Shown here piece by piece: positions 1-7,215 of a stretch of DNA of 21,164 nucleotides. The stretch is taken from positions 1 through 21,164 of the forward strand of contig JACQCJ010000060.1 in the NCBI GenBank assembly GCA_016201685.1. The letters are read 5' to 3'. Below the pieces are notes generated by a model. The model ran no database searches and was not told the DNA's origin. It was given only the letters and a program-made list of their open reading frames with translations. Position numbers and translations under genes: made by a program. Origin of the DNA: Candidatus Peregrinibacteria bacterium (GTDB lineage Bacteria; Patescibacteriota; Gracilibacteria; Peribacterales; Peribacteraceae). Every line of letters starts with the position of its first letter. Positions within the stretch are counted from its first letter, which is position 1.

Positions 1-599
1 AAATAGAGAATTTTTTTGTCAGGAAAGGAATTGTGCAGTGCTATTTTTGCCTCCAGCATCTTCTGTTTCTCCCCTGCCGATTCCCCCTTATTGGGACGAA
101 CGGATTTCAGTTCTATAGCCGTGATGGAATCATGGGTTTCCAAGAACACATCAACAGTGAAATCGGCAGCTTCTTGCATTGTGAGAGAAGGAACAGAAAG
201 AATTTCTGCGATCTCTGATTCCACATTTGGAGGCGTATTTCCACTTTTCAATTTATCCCATATCTGTTTGATTTTTGTCGTTTGCGGTTCACTGATTTTC
301 AAAGACATTTTCTTTTTTGTCGTGAAAGCCATTTTTTTGCCTCCACTCAGGATGCATGCGACGCGCTCAAAGAAAGATCCCATGGAAGTATTTACTCCCT
401 GCACCCAGCTGCTCACTTGAAGAATAGATGTGACATCTTGACTGCGCGTTTGCAATTGTGCTTCAAATGCGTGGTACAGAATGCGATGGAAAGGCTCATT
501 CCTCTTGAACGTACTTTCTGTCGGAAACAGCAATGCACGATTCTGCAAAACAGTATTGAATGCTTTTGCAATGGAATCTTTCTTCGACTGATGAAGCAT
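1..599 (-). CDS. Type II restriction endonuclease, TdeIII-like (3' end cut by window edge)
   Basis: The reading frame opens with ATG at 599, just 9 nt after the methyltransferase stop, and is still open at base 1. About 199 residues are visible. Seen: an N-terminal helical part containing NEPFHRIL (residues 34-41), a segment TSMGSFFERVACIL (71-84), and a PD-(D/E)XK-like core with TVD (148-150) followed by IELKSVRPNKG (162-172). D150, E163 and K165 would be the catalytic Mg-binding residues. The NxPFHR, S-x-G-x-FFE and ELKxxxPNKG arrangement fits my memory of the TdeIII family, whose founder cuts GGNCC. Specificity here is inferred only from the family. The tight spacing behind a methyltransferase gene supports a restriction-modification operon. 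The C-terminus lies outside the window. The gene is AT-richer than its neighbours, as expected for a horizontally acquired system. Confidence 0.72.
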   Translation of the reverse strand, partial: MLHQSKKDSIAKAFNTVLQNRALLFPTESTFKRNEPFHRILYHAFEAQLQTRSQDVTSILQVSSWVQGVNTSMGSFFERVACILSGGKKMAFTTKKKMSLKISEPQTTKIKQIWDKLKSGNTPPNVESEIAEILSVPSLTMQEAADFTVDVFLETHDSITAIELKSVRPNKGESAGEKQKMLEAKIALHNSFPDKKILY

Positions 600-608
600 G
601 CTGAAAGT

Positions 609-2183
609 TTAGACCTTCTGCTTCAAGTGAAAAATAGTTTCCGAGTATGGATTCCTATCGCGTTCCGTTCTGTTGAGCACCGGACGCTTGAATCGCTGAA
701 CGATCTGCATGTCTGTCTTCTCCGCAATGAGCGGATACAGATTCCATTTGTCATTTGCCACCAGAAAAACATCATAGTCTTCAGCAAGATACCGCTTACA
801 GTTATGGAGCACGGTGGTGATGCTGTCGATGTACGACTCGCGCGCTTGTTTGCCTTGACCTTTGCATAGGGGGCCAATCTCTGATGCATCACGGCGAGGA
901 AATCCAAAGAGATCGTAGGCATAGGCATGTTGCTCGTGATAATCAATCTGCCCCACATAGGGAGGGGAGGAAAAAATGCCGCGAATCTTTTCTTTCTGTA
1001 GCAGGGATGCAAGCGGTGGAGTCTTTTGCACTGCTTCTGCAATATCGACTGTTCTTGAATCACCAGCGATGATGCAATACAGTGCGGGCGTGCGTAGGGC
1101 AGAGAAACGCTGAAGACGTGCCAACGTATCGTCTGCATATCTCTCGAGCATTTTTCGCATGGAAAAGAGCGGTTTGCAGATCTTCTTATGCTTGTAACAA
1201 TAATAGATATCGAGCTGCGGTTCCTTGAGAGTGGCAAGATCGCTGTGCGTTGTGGCGCGGCACGATCGTGCAGCGCGACTGAGAATGACTGCGAGTATTT
1301 TTTTTATTTCTGGAGCGGACTGTTTTTTAATATATTCAAAGGTCTCCTGGATTTCTCGACGTATAGTATCCACATACCACGTATCTAAAAACGTCGTTCC
1401 TTTCTGGGACTGTAGACGAATGTTATATTTCTTCAGAAGCGCATGATACAGAGGAAGACATTCTTTTTCCCTTGCGCGAGCGTACGTGTCTTCTGCTATT
1501 TCCCGACGATGAACCTTGTACTTGAATGATGGATGAGGGAAATATTTGGCATTGATTGCTGATAGAAGGGAAATGAGTTCCTCTTCAAATTCCTGCAGAT
1601 GACTATCTATTTCTGTGCGGTTCAAATATTCCTTCATGTCCTGGATGGCTTTTTCTAATGTTTGGAGATCGTACGATTGGATTTTGCACTCAGCAATAAC
1701 ACAATTAAATTGGGAAATATCGATGCCAATGCCATGCATGCCCAGTTCATGTGCTTGTACCAGAGTGGTTCCTGATCCTAAAAAAGGATCAAGTACTATA
1801 TCGTTCTTACGAAAATACACCTTCTTTTTAAAATCATCAGTATGTTCATCGAGGAAATATTCAACGAGCTGTGGGATGAACTTTCCCTTATAGGGGTGTA
1901 AGCGATGCACGTTCTTCGTTGTATCTTTCTCGTGAAGATGATCAAACGATAGAGCCCAGTTGAGATCGTCTCCTAATATTTTCTTCCAGTCTACCTCTCG
2001 CTGACCATGAAAGCTTTTGTAGTACTTTTGAAGATCCTTCAGCGCTATTTTTGTGGTGCCATTCAATTGATATTTTCTCACTCTTCCGTACTGCACGAGA
2101 TAGGAAATATTGGAGGGAGAGATATCTTGCTTCAATAAGGCTGCTGCCCATTTGCTCGCTTCTTGTATTGTGAGAAGAGTCAT
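609..2183 (-). CDS. DNA methyltransferase (SPPY class, probably N4-cytosine) with N-terminal helix-turn-helix
   Basis: A 524-residue S-adenosylmethionine-dependent DNA methyltransferase that would protect host sites against the adjacent endonuclease. Seen: an N-terminal excisionase/MerR-like DNA-binding segment (about residues 1-58, with SPSNISYLVQYGRVRKY near 22-38), HPYKGKF (96-102, motif X-like), AdoMet motif I DPFLGSGTT (132-140), an acidic motif GIDIS (152-156), a long middle region likely holding target recognition, GDSR (374-377) and catalytic motif IV SPPY (406-409). The order I-TRD-IV is alpha-class. SPPY, rather than NPPY or DPPY, favours N4-methylcytosine, but this is not decisive. 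The start at 2183 keeps the helix-turn-helix intact. A TATGAT hexamer lies 11 nt upstream at 2195-2200. The endonuclease gene follows after 9 nt. Base composition is AT-rich compared with the region beyond 2300, which suggests transfer. Confidence 0.88.
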   Translation of the reverse strand: MTLLTIQEASKWAAALLKQDISPSNISYLVQYGRVRKYQLNGTTKIALKDLQKYYKSFHGQREVDWKKILGDDLNWALSFDHLHEKDTTKNVHRLHPYKGKFIPQLVEYFLDEHTDDFKKKVYFRKNDIVLDPFLGSGTTLVQAHELGMHGIGIDISQFNCVIAECKIQSYDLQTLEKAIQDMKEYLNRTEIDSHLQEFEEELISLLSAINAKYFPHPSFKYKVHRREIAEDTYARAREKECLPLYHALLKKYNIRLQSQKGTTFLDTWYVDTIRREIQETFEYIKKQSAPEIKKILAVILSRAARSCRATTHSDLATLKEPQLDIYYCYKHKKICKPLFSMRKMLERYADDTLARLQRFSALRTPALYCIIAGDSRTVDIAEAVQKTPPLASLLQKEKIRGIFSSPPYVGQIDYHEQHAYAYDLFGFPRRDASEIGPLCKGQGKQARESYIDSITTVLHNCKRYLAEDYDVFLVANDKWNLYPLIAEKTDMQIVQRFKRPVLNRTERDRNPYSETIFHLKQKV

Positions 2184-2203
2184 GTGCGAAAGCTATCATA
2201 TCT

Positions 2204-2240
2204 CTTGGATCGGGCCAAGTGTTCTCTCGTGCAGAGAGAA
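2204..2240. repeat. Two further inverted repeats upstream of the methyltransferase gene
   Basis: CTTGG/CCAAG arms with a 6-nt loop lie at 2204-2219. TTCTCTC/GAGAGAA arms with a 5-nt loop lie at 2222-2240. With the palindrome at 2253-2270 they make three consecutive dyads in the leader of the restriction-modification operon. They could form hairpins in the 5' leader RNA or be protein sites. No function is assigned. Confidence 0.4.
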
Positions 2241-2252
2241 AGAAAATATGTT

Positions 2253-2270
2253 GGTGTACAAATGTACACC
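2253..2270. promoter_or_regulatory. Perfect 18-bp palindrome, candidate operator of the R-M operon
   Basis: GGTGTACA-AA-TGTACACC has perfect 8-bp arms and a 2-bp centre. It lies about 70 bp upstream of the methyltransferase start and just outside the end of the DUF2304 gene. Its size and symmetry suit a dimeric repressor. No separate controller (C) gene is visible, so the N-terminal helix-turn-helix of the methyltransferase is a possible ligand. This is an inference. Confidence 0.45.
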
Positions 2271-2275
2271 ATTTC

Positions 2276-2698
2276 TCAATTTTTCATATTCTTCTCCAAT
2301 CCAGCCTCTCGCAGCGCAATCTCGCGCACGACCTTCGTGTGCCGCTGCTCGAGTTCTTCCAGGCGCACGACGAGGTAGAAGACCAGGAAGAAGAGGATTC
2401 CCATGAACGTGACGATCACTGCGTTCTCCTGATTCGCGATCCCCGTGAGGAGCGAGAGGTAGTGGAGGAAGGAGGGATAGAGCGTGATGAACGCGATCGT
2501 GCCCCAGAAGAGCGTCCAGAAGCAGGCTTCCCATACGGTCTTCTTCTTGCGTACGACCAGATTCCACGCGTAGAGGATTGCGAGGAGCGAGACGACCGGC
2601 GCGACGATTTGGTAGGCAGTTAAATGCACGCAATGGAGATTGAAAATTGACAATGGCGACACCTTCCCTGCCACGAGAGAAACTGCCATAATTTTCAA
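2276..2698 (-). CDS. DUF2304 family membrane protein
   Basis: A small integral membrane protein with three hydrophobic helices (about residues 27-47, 57-76 and 92-112), then a charged tail with LEELEQRHTKVV and IALRE. This layout is typical of DUF2304, a family usually encoded next to a GT2 polyprenyl-phosphate glycosyltransferase, as here with the gene ending at 2735. The exact biochemical role is unknown. It probably assists lipid-linked sugar synthesis or flipping. The start is uncertain: residues 1-21 are encoded by a heptad repeat element (2639-2721), with possible ATGs at 2698 and 2689. A GTG at 2629 (VHLTAYQIV) gives the length usual for the family. The stop also falls in AT-rich repeat-like sequence (2271-2285). 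Confidence 0.7.
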   Translation of the reverse strand: MKIMAVSLVAGKVSPLSIFNLHCVHLTAYQIVAPVVSLLAILYAWNLVVRKKKTVWEACFWTLFWGTIAFITLYPSFLHYLSLLTGIANQENAVIVTFMGILFFLVFYLVVRLEELEQRHTKVVREIALREAGLEKNMKN

Positions 2699-2721
2699 TT
2701 ATCAATTCTCAATTGTCAATT
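2639..2721. repeat. Inverted heptad-repeat element, AATTGA family, copy 1
   Basis: The left array has three 7-nt units (ATTGAAA type, 2639-2659). The right array has four units of TCAATT plus one variable base (2694-2721), in the opposite orientation. They enclose a core of about 30 nt. Read on the minus strand, the core begins TTATGGCAG and ends before CCATTGTCAATTTTCAA. The same borders occur in copies at 13078-13235 and 17227-17367. The element fills the space between the GT2 and DUF2304 genes. Confidence 0.8.
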
Positions 2722-2734
2722 CGCTCGAGGGCGC

Positions 2735-3457
2735 TCAGCGCAGAAATGATCTCAATAGGATCTTCAGCGCGGTCCGCACCCCGCTCGCAAACGATTGCCC
2801 CTTCGCCAGCGTGTATTCCGAATAGAGCACCTTCGTGGGGATTTCGGCGATGCGCCACCGGTGCGCCGCGGCCTCGCGGACGATCTCCGTGCAGCACTCG
2901 AAGCCGCTCATGCGCAGGTCGATCTCCCGCACGGCGCGGGGGCCGAAGACCTTGAATCCGCACTGGCTGTCCTGGACCCATCTCCCCGTGGTGACGAAGG
3001 TGACGATGTTGCCGATGCCGTTGAAGATGCGGCGGATGAGGGGGATGCGATTGCGCCGCTTGCCCTGCTTGCCCTTCCATAGCCCGAAGGCGAAGGAGGG
3101 AGACGGATCGAAGGGGCCGAAGCGATTAGCGAAGACGATGTCCGCCGTCCCCTCACGGACCGGACGCAAGAGAAGAGCGATGTCGGCTGGATCATGCTGC
3201 CCGTCGGCATCGAGCGTGACGATGGTATCGGCGCCAAGGGAACGTGCGGCCTCGATGCCCGTCATCGTCGCGGCGCCGGTACCGCTGTTCTCCAAATGGC
3301 GAACAACGATCGCTCCCGAGGCAGCCGCCACCCGCGCCGTCGCATCGGTGGAGCCGTCATCGACCACGACCACGCGATCGCTGCGCTGCTTCGCTTCCTC
3401 CACAACTTTCCCCACGCGCGTGGCTTCGTTGTACGCCGGAATGACGGTGACGATCAT
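2735..3457 (-). CDS. GT2 family glycosyltransferase (dolichyl/polyprenyl-phosphate mannosyltransferase-like)
   Basis: A 240-residue GT-A fold enzyme that would transfer a hexose from a nucleotide sugar to polyprenyl phosphate at the inner membrane face. Seen, numbered from the 3457 start: IVTVIPAYNEA (2-12), VVVVDDGSTDATA (29-41), ENSGTGAATMTG (56-67), the metal-binding DxD-type TLDADGQHD (82-90), and DSQCGFKVFG in the acceptor half. No C-terminal transmembrane pair is present. The partner DUF2304 gene downstream may supply membrane contact. The start at 3457 was chosen over 3475 because the GT2 fold begins there and a TATGCT hexamer lies 6 nt upstream with TTGGGC 17 nt further up. The donor sugar cannot be read from the sequence. 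Confidence 0.88.
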   Translation of the reverse strand: MIVTVIPAYNEATRVGKVVEEAKQRSDRVVVVDDGSTDATARVAAASGAIVVRHLENSGTGAATMTGIEAARSLGADTIVTLDADGQHDPADIALLLRPVREGTADIVFANRFGPFDPSPSFAFGLWKGKQGKRRNRIPLIRRIFNGIGNIVTFVTTGRWVQDSQCGFKVFGPRAVREIDLRMSGFECCTEIVREAAAHRWRIAEIPTKVLYSEYTLAKGQSFASGVRTALKILLRSFLR

Positions 3458-3463
3458 GCGAGA

Positions 3464-3492
3464 AGCATAGAACAAGGTACGGGGAAGCCCAA
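3464..3492 (-). promoter_or_regulatory. Candidate sigma70-type promoter of the GT2 gene, leaderless
   Basis: On the minus strand TTGGGC (3487-3492), a 17-bp spacer and TATGCT (3464-3469) are followed by 6 nt and the ATG at 3457. This would place the transcription start at or next to the start codon. No Shine-Dalgarno sequence is visible. Confidence 0.45.
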
Positions 3493-3566
3493 GATATACC
3501 CCTTCGCTTTCATTTTCTCAATTTTCTCTCCACATCCGTTGTTCTCCATTTTCCTCAAGAAGACGT

Positions 3567-3701
3567 ATGAAAGCTACGGAGGCATGCTTTGGAGAGTTTG
3601 CTGATTGTCCAGATTTTGTGGGATTACTTAGTGGCAAGCAAGAAACATGGATTCTGGATGAAAATCTCCGTAAATCGCTTGCGAACCATCTAACCATTTA
3701 A
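3567..3701 (+). CDS. Possible 44-residue small protein
   Basis: ATG at 3567 opens a 44-codon frame ending TAA at 3699-3701. It reads MKATEACFGEFADC at the start and contains GLLSGKQETWIL. The composition is protein-like (two Cys, three Trp/Phe clusters, a charged stretch DENLRKS). The last few codons lie in an AACCAT octad repeat, which also supplies the stop. I do not recognise a family. It may be a remnant of a longer gene cut by the repeat. An AGAAG lies just upstream as a weak ribosome binding site. Confidence 0.25.
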   Translation: MKATEACFGEFADCPDFVGLLSGKQETWILDENLRKSLANHLTI

Positions 3702-3707
3702 CCATCT
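3676..3707. repeat. Octad tandem repeat (AACCATNT)
   Basis: Three 8-nt units (AACCATCT, AACCATTT, AACCATCT) run over 3684-3707, preceded by CGCTTGCG. The 22 bases at 3676-3697 recur exactly, in reverse complement, at 9553-9574 between tpiA and rpiB. This shows a dispersed repeat, not a local accident. Confidence 0.75.
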
Positions 3708-3743
3708 CTCAGCAAATACCATTGCCTCCGATCCCGTGCCTCT

Positions 3744-6722
3744 TCAATTGATGAGCACAAAGGCCACCCCCGCCGAGGCGTCGTTGATGACGATCTGGAG
3801 ACCGATGCCCGGCGTATTGAGGAAGTCGACGAAGTCATTGACCTTCTTGTGCAGCGAGCCGTTGGGATCGCGCTCGATCGTCGAGGTGTTCGTATCGAAG
3901 ATGATGCTGTTGAACCCGAGCGCCTTGAGACGGTTGACGGTCATGCGCGGATTCTTGCCCTGGCTGATGCAGTGGAACGTGTCGAGTTGGGCATCCGCCA
4001 GGCCGATGACTTCGAGGTTCTTGGGGATGAAGTAGGGGATGAACGTTCCCACCCGGTAGAGGTAGGGCCGCCCGGGGATCGACTGGTGGCGATCCGTCAC
4101 GATCTTCTGAATCGAGTCGTACCACGGGATCGTTCGTTGGCTGAGCGCCTCCGCCGAAATTTTCCCCATCGAATACTCGAAGATATTGCGCTGCTGTTCA
4201 AACTGCCAGATGCGCATCGCGAACACGATGACGAGGGACAGGCCGATGAGCGTCCCCGCCGTCGCGCGGGACCAGAGATCCGGGGCCTCGGCGATGAGCC
4301 CTTCCATGCCGATGGAGAGTCCTAGGAACATGCCCACTCCGTACCATGGGATGCCGTTGGCGAGGAAGATCCATTCGACGATGACGAAGAGCGTGCCGAC
4401 GAAGAGATAACGCAGCCAGCGGGCCTTGCGCATCCAGAAGAACGGCACGAGGAGGAGGAGCGGAAAGAGAAAGAGCGCCGGAGACGTCGTCACATAGTAC
4501 CCGGCGGAATCCAGATTCAGCACCGTGCGCCATGGGAGGAGCGCGTAGTGCCCGATGCCCTGATCGAAGCCCCAGTACCGGTCGAGTTCTTCGGTTGCTC
4601 CCGTGGCCTTGCAGCTCGGATCATTGGCATTGATCTGTAAGTCGGGAGGAAGGCTCTTGACCGGCTGACCGTGATTCGATGTATCCGATCCGCCCGACAT
4701 CAGGAATTGAGGAGAGAGTGGATTCGGCGCACCCATGGTAAAACGCGGGAGAAGATTGCCCGCCTGGATATTGTTGTACGTCATCCATGGGGAGATGGCA
4801 GCGAGGATGCCGATGATGAAGACTCCGAAGGAGAGCAATGGCCTCCATCGAGGTCGCGACATCGACCGAACGACGGCGTACGCAAAGCAGGCGGCCCCGA
4901 GCACAAAACAGAGAATCATGAACGCGGATTGCGAAATCGGTACCGCTCCGCCGAACATGCGTGCGAATATCCCCTCCACATTGAAGACGTTCTGGCGCGC
5001 GAACACTCCGAAGGCGAGAAAGACCATTCCGAGGAAAGCCGACCAGTGGAAAAGGGCGCCGAAGAGAATCGCGATGAGCTCCATGATCACCATCACCGAT
5101 GTCGGCTTCATGGAGAACGCGAGACCGGCAAAGACGCCGGCGATGAGCAACCAACGCCAACCTTCGCCCCGCAGCAACGGGGCTTCGGTTGGCAGGCCAT
5201 GTTCGCTCTGTGAGGCTTGCCACCCGTGGTCTTCGCGAATGGAGGCGAGCGTGGAACTCGTGGGCTGAGCTTCCTGCCCGTTCGGCAGGCGGCCGGCCGG
5301 CCGGCCAGGTTGTCCAAAAGCGTTTTCATCGGCTTGGGCTTGAACATGCGCAAAGGACTGCGGTTCCTCCGCATCGAAGAGGTACGTGAAAAGGGTGAAC
5401 GTCGCGAGTGCCCCCATCGTGAAGACTGCGTTGTCGATCTTCATGTCCGCGAAGGAAAAGTGCCCCACGAGCGGCAGGCTGTAGTAGAGGAGGGACGCGA
5501 GCAGCCCCTTCCGTTTCCCGAAGAAGGTGTTGGCGAGGAGGAAAACGGAGAGGAGGGCCAGGAGTCCCTCCGTCCAATTGATGATCATGGATGCCGTCGC
5601 CGCGAAGGGATTGGTGTACCCGAAGAGCAGGAATCCGAGTGACGTGAGGTACTCCCACTGGAACTGCGACATGGAAAAAATGAAGAATCCGTAGCTCACG
5701 AGCAACCGCGGCCGGTTCAGGTAGCTGCCCAGATCGTCCCACCCGATGGGGAAAGGGCGGACAACCGTGAGGAAGTTGATTGCGAGGTAGCTCACGATGA
5801 GCCACAGCAGGAGAATGGAGAGGTCGTACCAGGAAACATCGTGCTGCGTCTCGGACCGGCAGAACTTCTGAATCCAGTACCATGCGGATCGATAGCAGAG
5901 AATCGGCACGCCGATGACGAGAATCCACCCGACATTTGCCGAATAGAGAGAGGAAATGGCGATCGTCCACAAGACCGCGATCCATGCGCCCGCCCCGACC
6001 CCGATGCTCATCATGGCTTCCGCGAGGAGACGCCGCGGCCGCAGACCGAGGAGTGTGAGCAGCAGATGTCCTGCAATGAGGAGTTCGAAGAGGAAGATGC
6101 CTGCCACCGCCACTTGGGAGAGGACGCGCGTGATGAAGGATCCCTCGATGCACGACGTGTTCATGTCGTAGATACCCACCCCCGATTCGCTCTGACCGGC
6201 GAGCGTCAAGCACCCGCGGTCGAGGAGGCCGTTAAAATTGTCCTGCAATGTTTTCAGTCCCTGCTCGGAGGCGTTGGCGTACACCTCGGCCTTCGGCTCG
6301 ACGATGCGCGTCATGGGTGCGCCGTCATTCGTTCCAAAACTGAGAACATTGAAGAGCAAGAAGAGTGAACCCAGGAAGAGCGCGAGGAAGTGCCAGGGGC
6401 GGAGCCGCACACGCAGCCGTCCACTGCCCCGAACGAACACGTTCCAGAGGACGAATGCGGCGTACAGGACGATGCAGATGCCGACGTACCACGAGAACGG
6501 CGATGCGCGGCTGATCGTGCGCGCGATCGATGGGAAAAACGCGAGCGCGCCGCGGCAGAAGAGCGAATTGCACGTCTGCTGGATCTGCGCCGCCTTGTCG
6601 TCCGGCACGAGGACGGACTGGTGCACCGGCACGCCGAGGTACGAGAAGAGCGAGTAGATGCCCCACAGCAGGAGCGCGCCAAAGAGAATCATCGAGAGAA
6701 TGCGGGCGGTCTTTTCTTGCAT
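3744..6722 (-). CDS. Large polytopic membrane protein, GT-C glycosyltransferase-like
   Basis: About 992 residues with many hydrophobic helices. An early outward loop region is followed by the conserved-looking segment FPIGWDDLGSYLNRPRLL, whose paired Asp after a helix resembles the acidic catalytic loop of GT-C enzymes that use lipid-linked sugars. The C-terminus after about residue 885 is soluble and ends GVAFVLIN, probably an extracytoplasmic domain. The family is not certain. It could equally be an uncharacterised membrane protein with a GT-C fold. ATG at 6722 (MQEKTARILSMILFG) was chosen because a hydrophobic helix follows at once. The in-frame extension to 6842 is poorly protein-like. 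A linker of about 65 residues between two helices (near 475-525) is encoded by palindromic repeat DNA. It lies next to the GT2/DUF2304 pair on the same strand, suggesting joint action in envelope glycan synthesis. Confidence 0.75.
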   Translation of the reverse strand: MQEKTARILSMILFGALLLWGIYSLFSYLGVPVHQSVLVPDDKAAQIQQTCNSLFCRGALAFFPSIARTISRASPFSWYVGICIVLYAAFVLWNVFVRGSGRLRVRLRPWHFLALFLGSLFLLFNVLSFGTNDGAPMTRIVEPKAEVYANASEQGLKTLQDNFNGLLDRGCLTLAGQSESGVGIYDMNTSCIEGSFITRVLSQVAVAGIFLFELLIAGHLLLTLLGLRPRRLLAEAMMSIGVGAGAWIAVLWTIAISSLYSANVGWILVIGVPILCYRSAWYWIQKFCRSETQHDVSWYDLSILLLWLIVSYLAINFLTVVRPFPIGWDDLGSYLNRPRLLVSYGFFIFSMSQFQWEYLTSLGFLLFGYTNPFAATASMIINWTEGLLALLSVFLLANTFFGKRKGLLASLLYYSLPLVGHFSFADMKIDNAVFTMGALATFTLFTYLFDAEEPQSFAHVQAQADENAFGQPGRPAGRLPNGQEAQPTSSTLASIREDHGWQASQSEHGLPTEAPLLRGEGWRWLLIAGVFAGLAFSMKPTSVMVIMELIAILFGALFHWSAFLGMVFLAFGVFARQNVFNVEGIFARMFGGAVPISQSAFMILCFVLGAACFAYAVVRSMSRPRWRPLLSFGVFIIGILAAISPWMTYNNIQAGNLLPRFTMGAPNPLSPQFLMSGGSDTSNHGQPVKSLPPDLQINANDPSCKATGATEELDRYWGFDQGIGHYALLPWRTVLNLDSAGYYVTTSPALFLFPLLLLVPFFWMRKARWLRYLFVGTLFVIVEWIFLANGIPWYGVGMFLGLSIGMEGLIAEAPDLWSRATAGTLIGLSLVIVFAMRIWQFEQQRNIFEYSMGKISAEALSQRTIPWYDSIQKIVTDRHQSIPGRPYLYRVGTFIPYFIPKNLEVIGLADAQLDTFHCISQGKNPRMTVNRLKALGFNSIIFDTNTSTIERDPNGSLHKKVNDFVDFLNTPGIGLQIVINDASAGVAFVLIN
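5157..5306. repeat. Palindromic elements inside the GT-C gene
   Basis: At 5157-5192, CCAACC and GGTTGG outer arms and GCCCCG and CGGGGC inner arms are separated by a symmetric TTC/TTC mismatch, with a 6-nt loop. At 5273-5289, CCTGCC/GGCAGG flank a 5-nt loop. A run of four GGCC units follows at 5291-5306. The stretch keeps the reading frame and encodes a low-complexity Gly/Pro/Gln/Ser-rich linker. Confidence 0.65.
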
Positions 6723-6899
6723 GTCAGTAAGGATGAACGCGACTATGGTAGCAGAAAAAGTCTCCAGGACTATGGCTCCAAAAATACTTGCATGACCGCA
6801 ACAGTCGGGCGGGCGGGTACCGTTGCTCCATTGAGCGCGCAATGTTGCTCGGAATTGACAGTGCTTTGGAGAACCTCGACGAACATGATGAACGAAGGA

Positions 6900-6974
6900 T
6901 GGAGCCGCCTCGGGGAGTTGAACCCCGGACCCACGGTTTACGATACCGTTGCTCTACCACTGAGCTAAGGCGGC
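6900..6974 (-). tRNA. tRNA-Thr (anticodon CGU)
   Basis: A full cloverleaf can be drawn on the minus strand. The acceptor stem is GCCGCCT/AGGCGGC, the D-arm GCTC-AGTGGTA-GAGC, the anticodon stem ACGGT/ACCGT with 7-nt loop ATCGTAA (anticodon CGT), and the T-arm CGGGG-TTCAACT-CCCCG. The discriminator base is T at 6903 and CCA is encoded at 6900-6902. The anticodon pairs with ACG (Thr). G1-C72 and C2-G71 agree with threonyl-tRNA synthetase identity. It lies 178 nt upstream of the GT-C gene on the same strand. Confidence 0.95.
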
Positions 6975-7010
6975 TTGAATGTTTGGAAAGATCACAATGA
7001 CCACTGCCTG

Positions 7011-7044
7011 CCCACCGTAGTCAGCCTAGGCTGACGAAGATGGG
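7011..7044. repeat. REP-like imperfect palindrome
   Basis: A perfect 16-bp palindrome GTCAGCCTAGGCTGAC (7020-7035) sits inside a longer imperfect stem that closes with CCCA and TGGG. It lies immediately upstream of the tRNA-Thr gene and downstream of nothing on the plus strand. Its look is that of a dispersed REP-type hairpin. No transposase is nearby. Confidence 0.6.
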
Positions 7045-7150
7045 AGCGAAGGCGGCTTGCGCAAAAAAAGATCAGATGGATGTTTTCACATCCCGTTCTA
7101 TTGTGTGGAAGAACCTCCCGGAGCGCAATGGTTCGCGGAAGAATCGATCT

Positions 7151-7168
7151 CTTGCGAACATTCGCAAG
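7151..7168. promoter_or_regulatory. Perfect palindrome upstream of dprA, candidate operator
   Basis: CTTGCGAA-CA-TTCGCAAG has perfect 8-bp arms and a 2-bp centre, 48 nt before the dprA start. The inner GAACATTC loosely recalls LexA-type boxes, but it does not match any LexA consensus I know well. A weak TATGGT hexamer follows at 7187-7192. Confidence 0.4.
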
Positions 7169-7215
7169 TGATGATCTGGTTTCCAGCTATGGTTCAACGC
7201 ATGATGTGATGTGTC

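Noticed and set aside
16..869. Plus-strand frames opposite the restriction endonuclease and the end of the methyltransferase
   Set aside because: The minus strand has a continuous frame with PD-(D/E)XK motifs and operon spacing. The plus-strand products show no domain.
6788..7000. Open frames running across the tRNA-Thr gene
   Set aside because: The translation PRGVEPRTHGLRYRCSTTEL is the familiar artefact of reading a tRNA gene as protein.
7151..7168. LexA/SOS box
   Set aside because: Only a loose resemblance to GAAC-type boxes. It does not match a consensus I can state with confidence, so it is kept as an unnamed palindrome.
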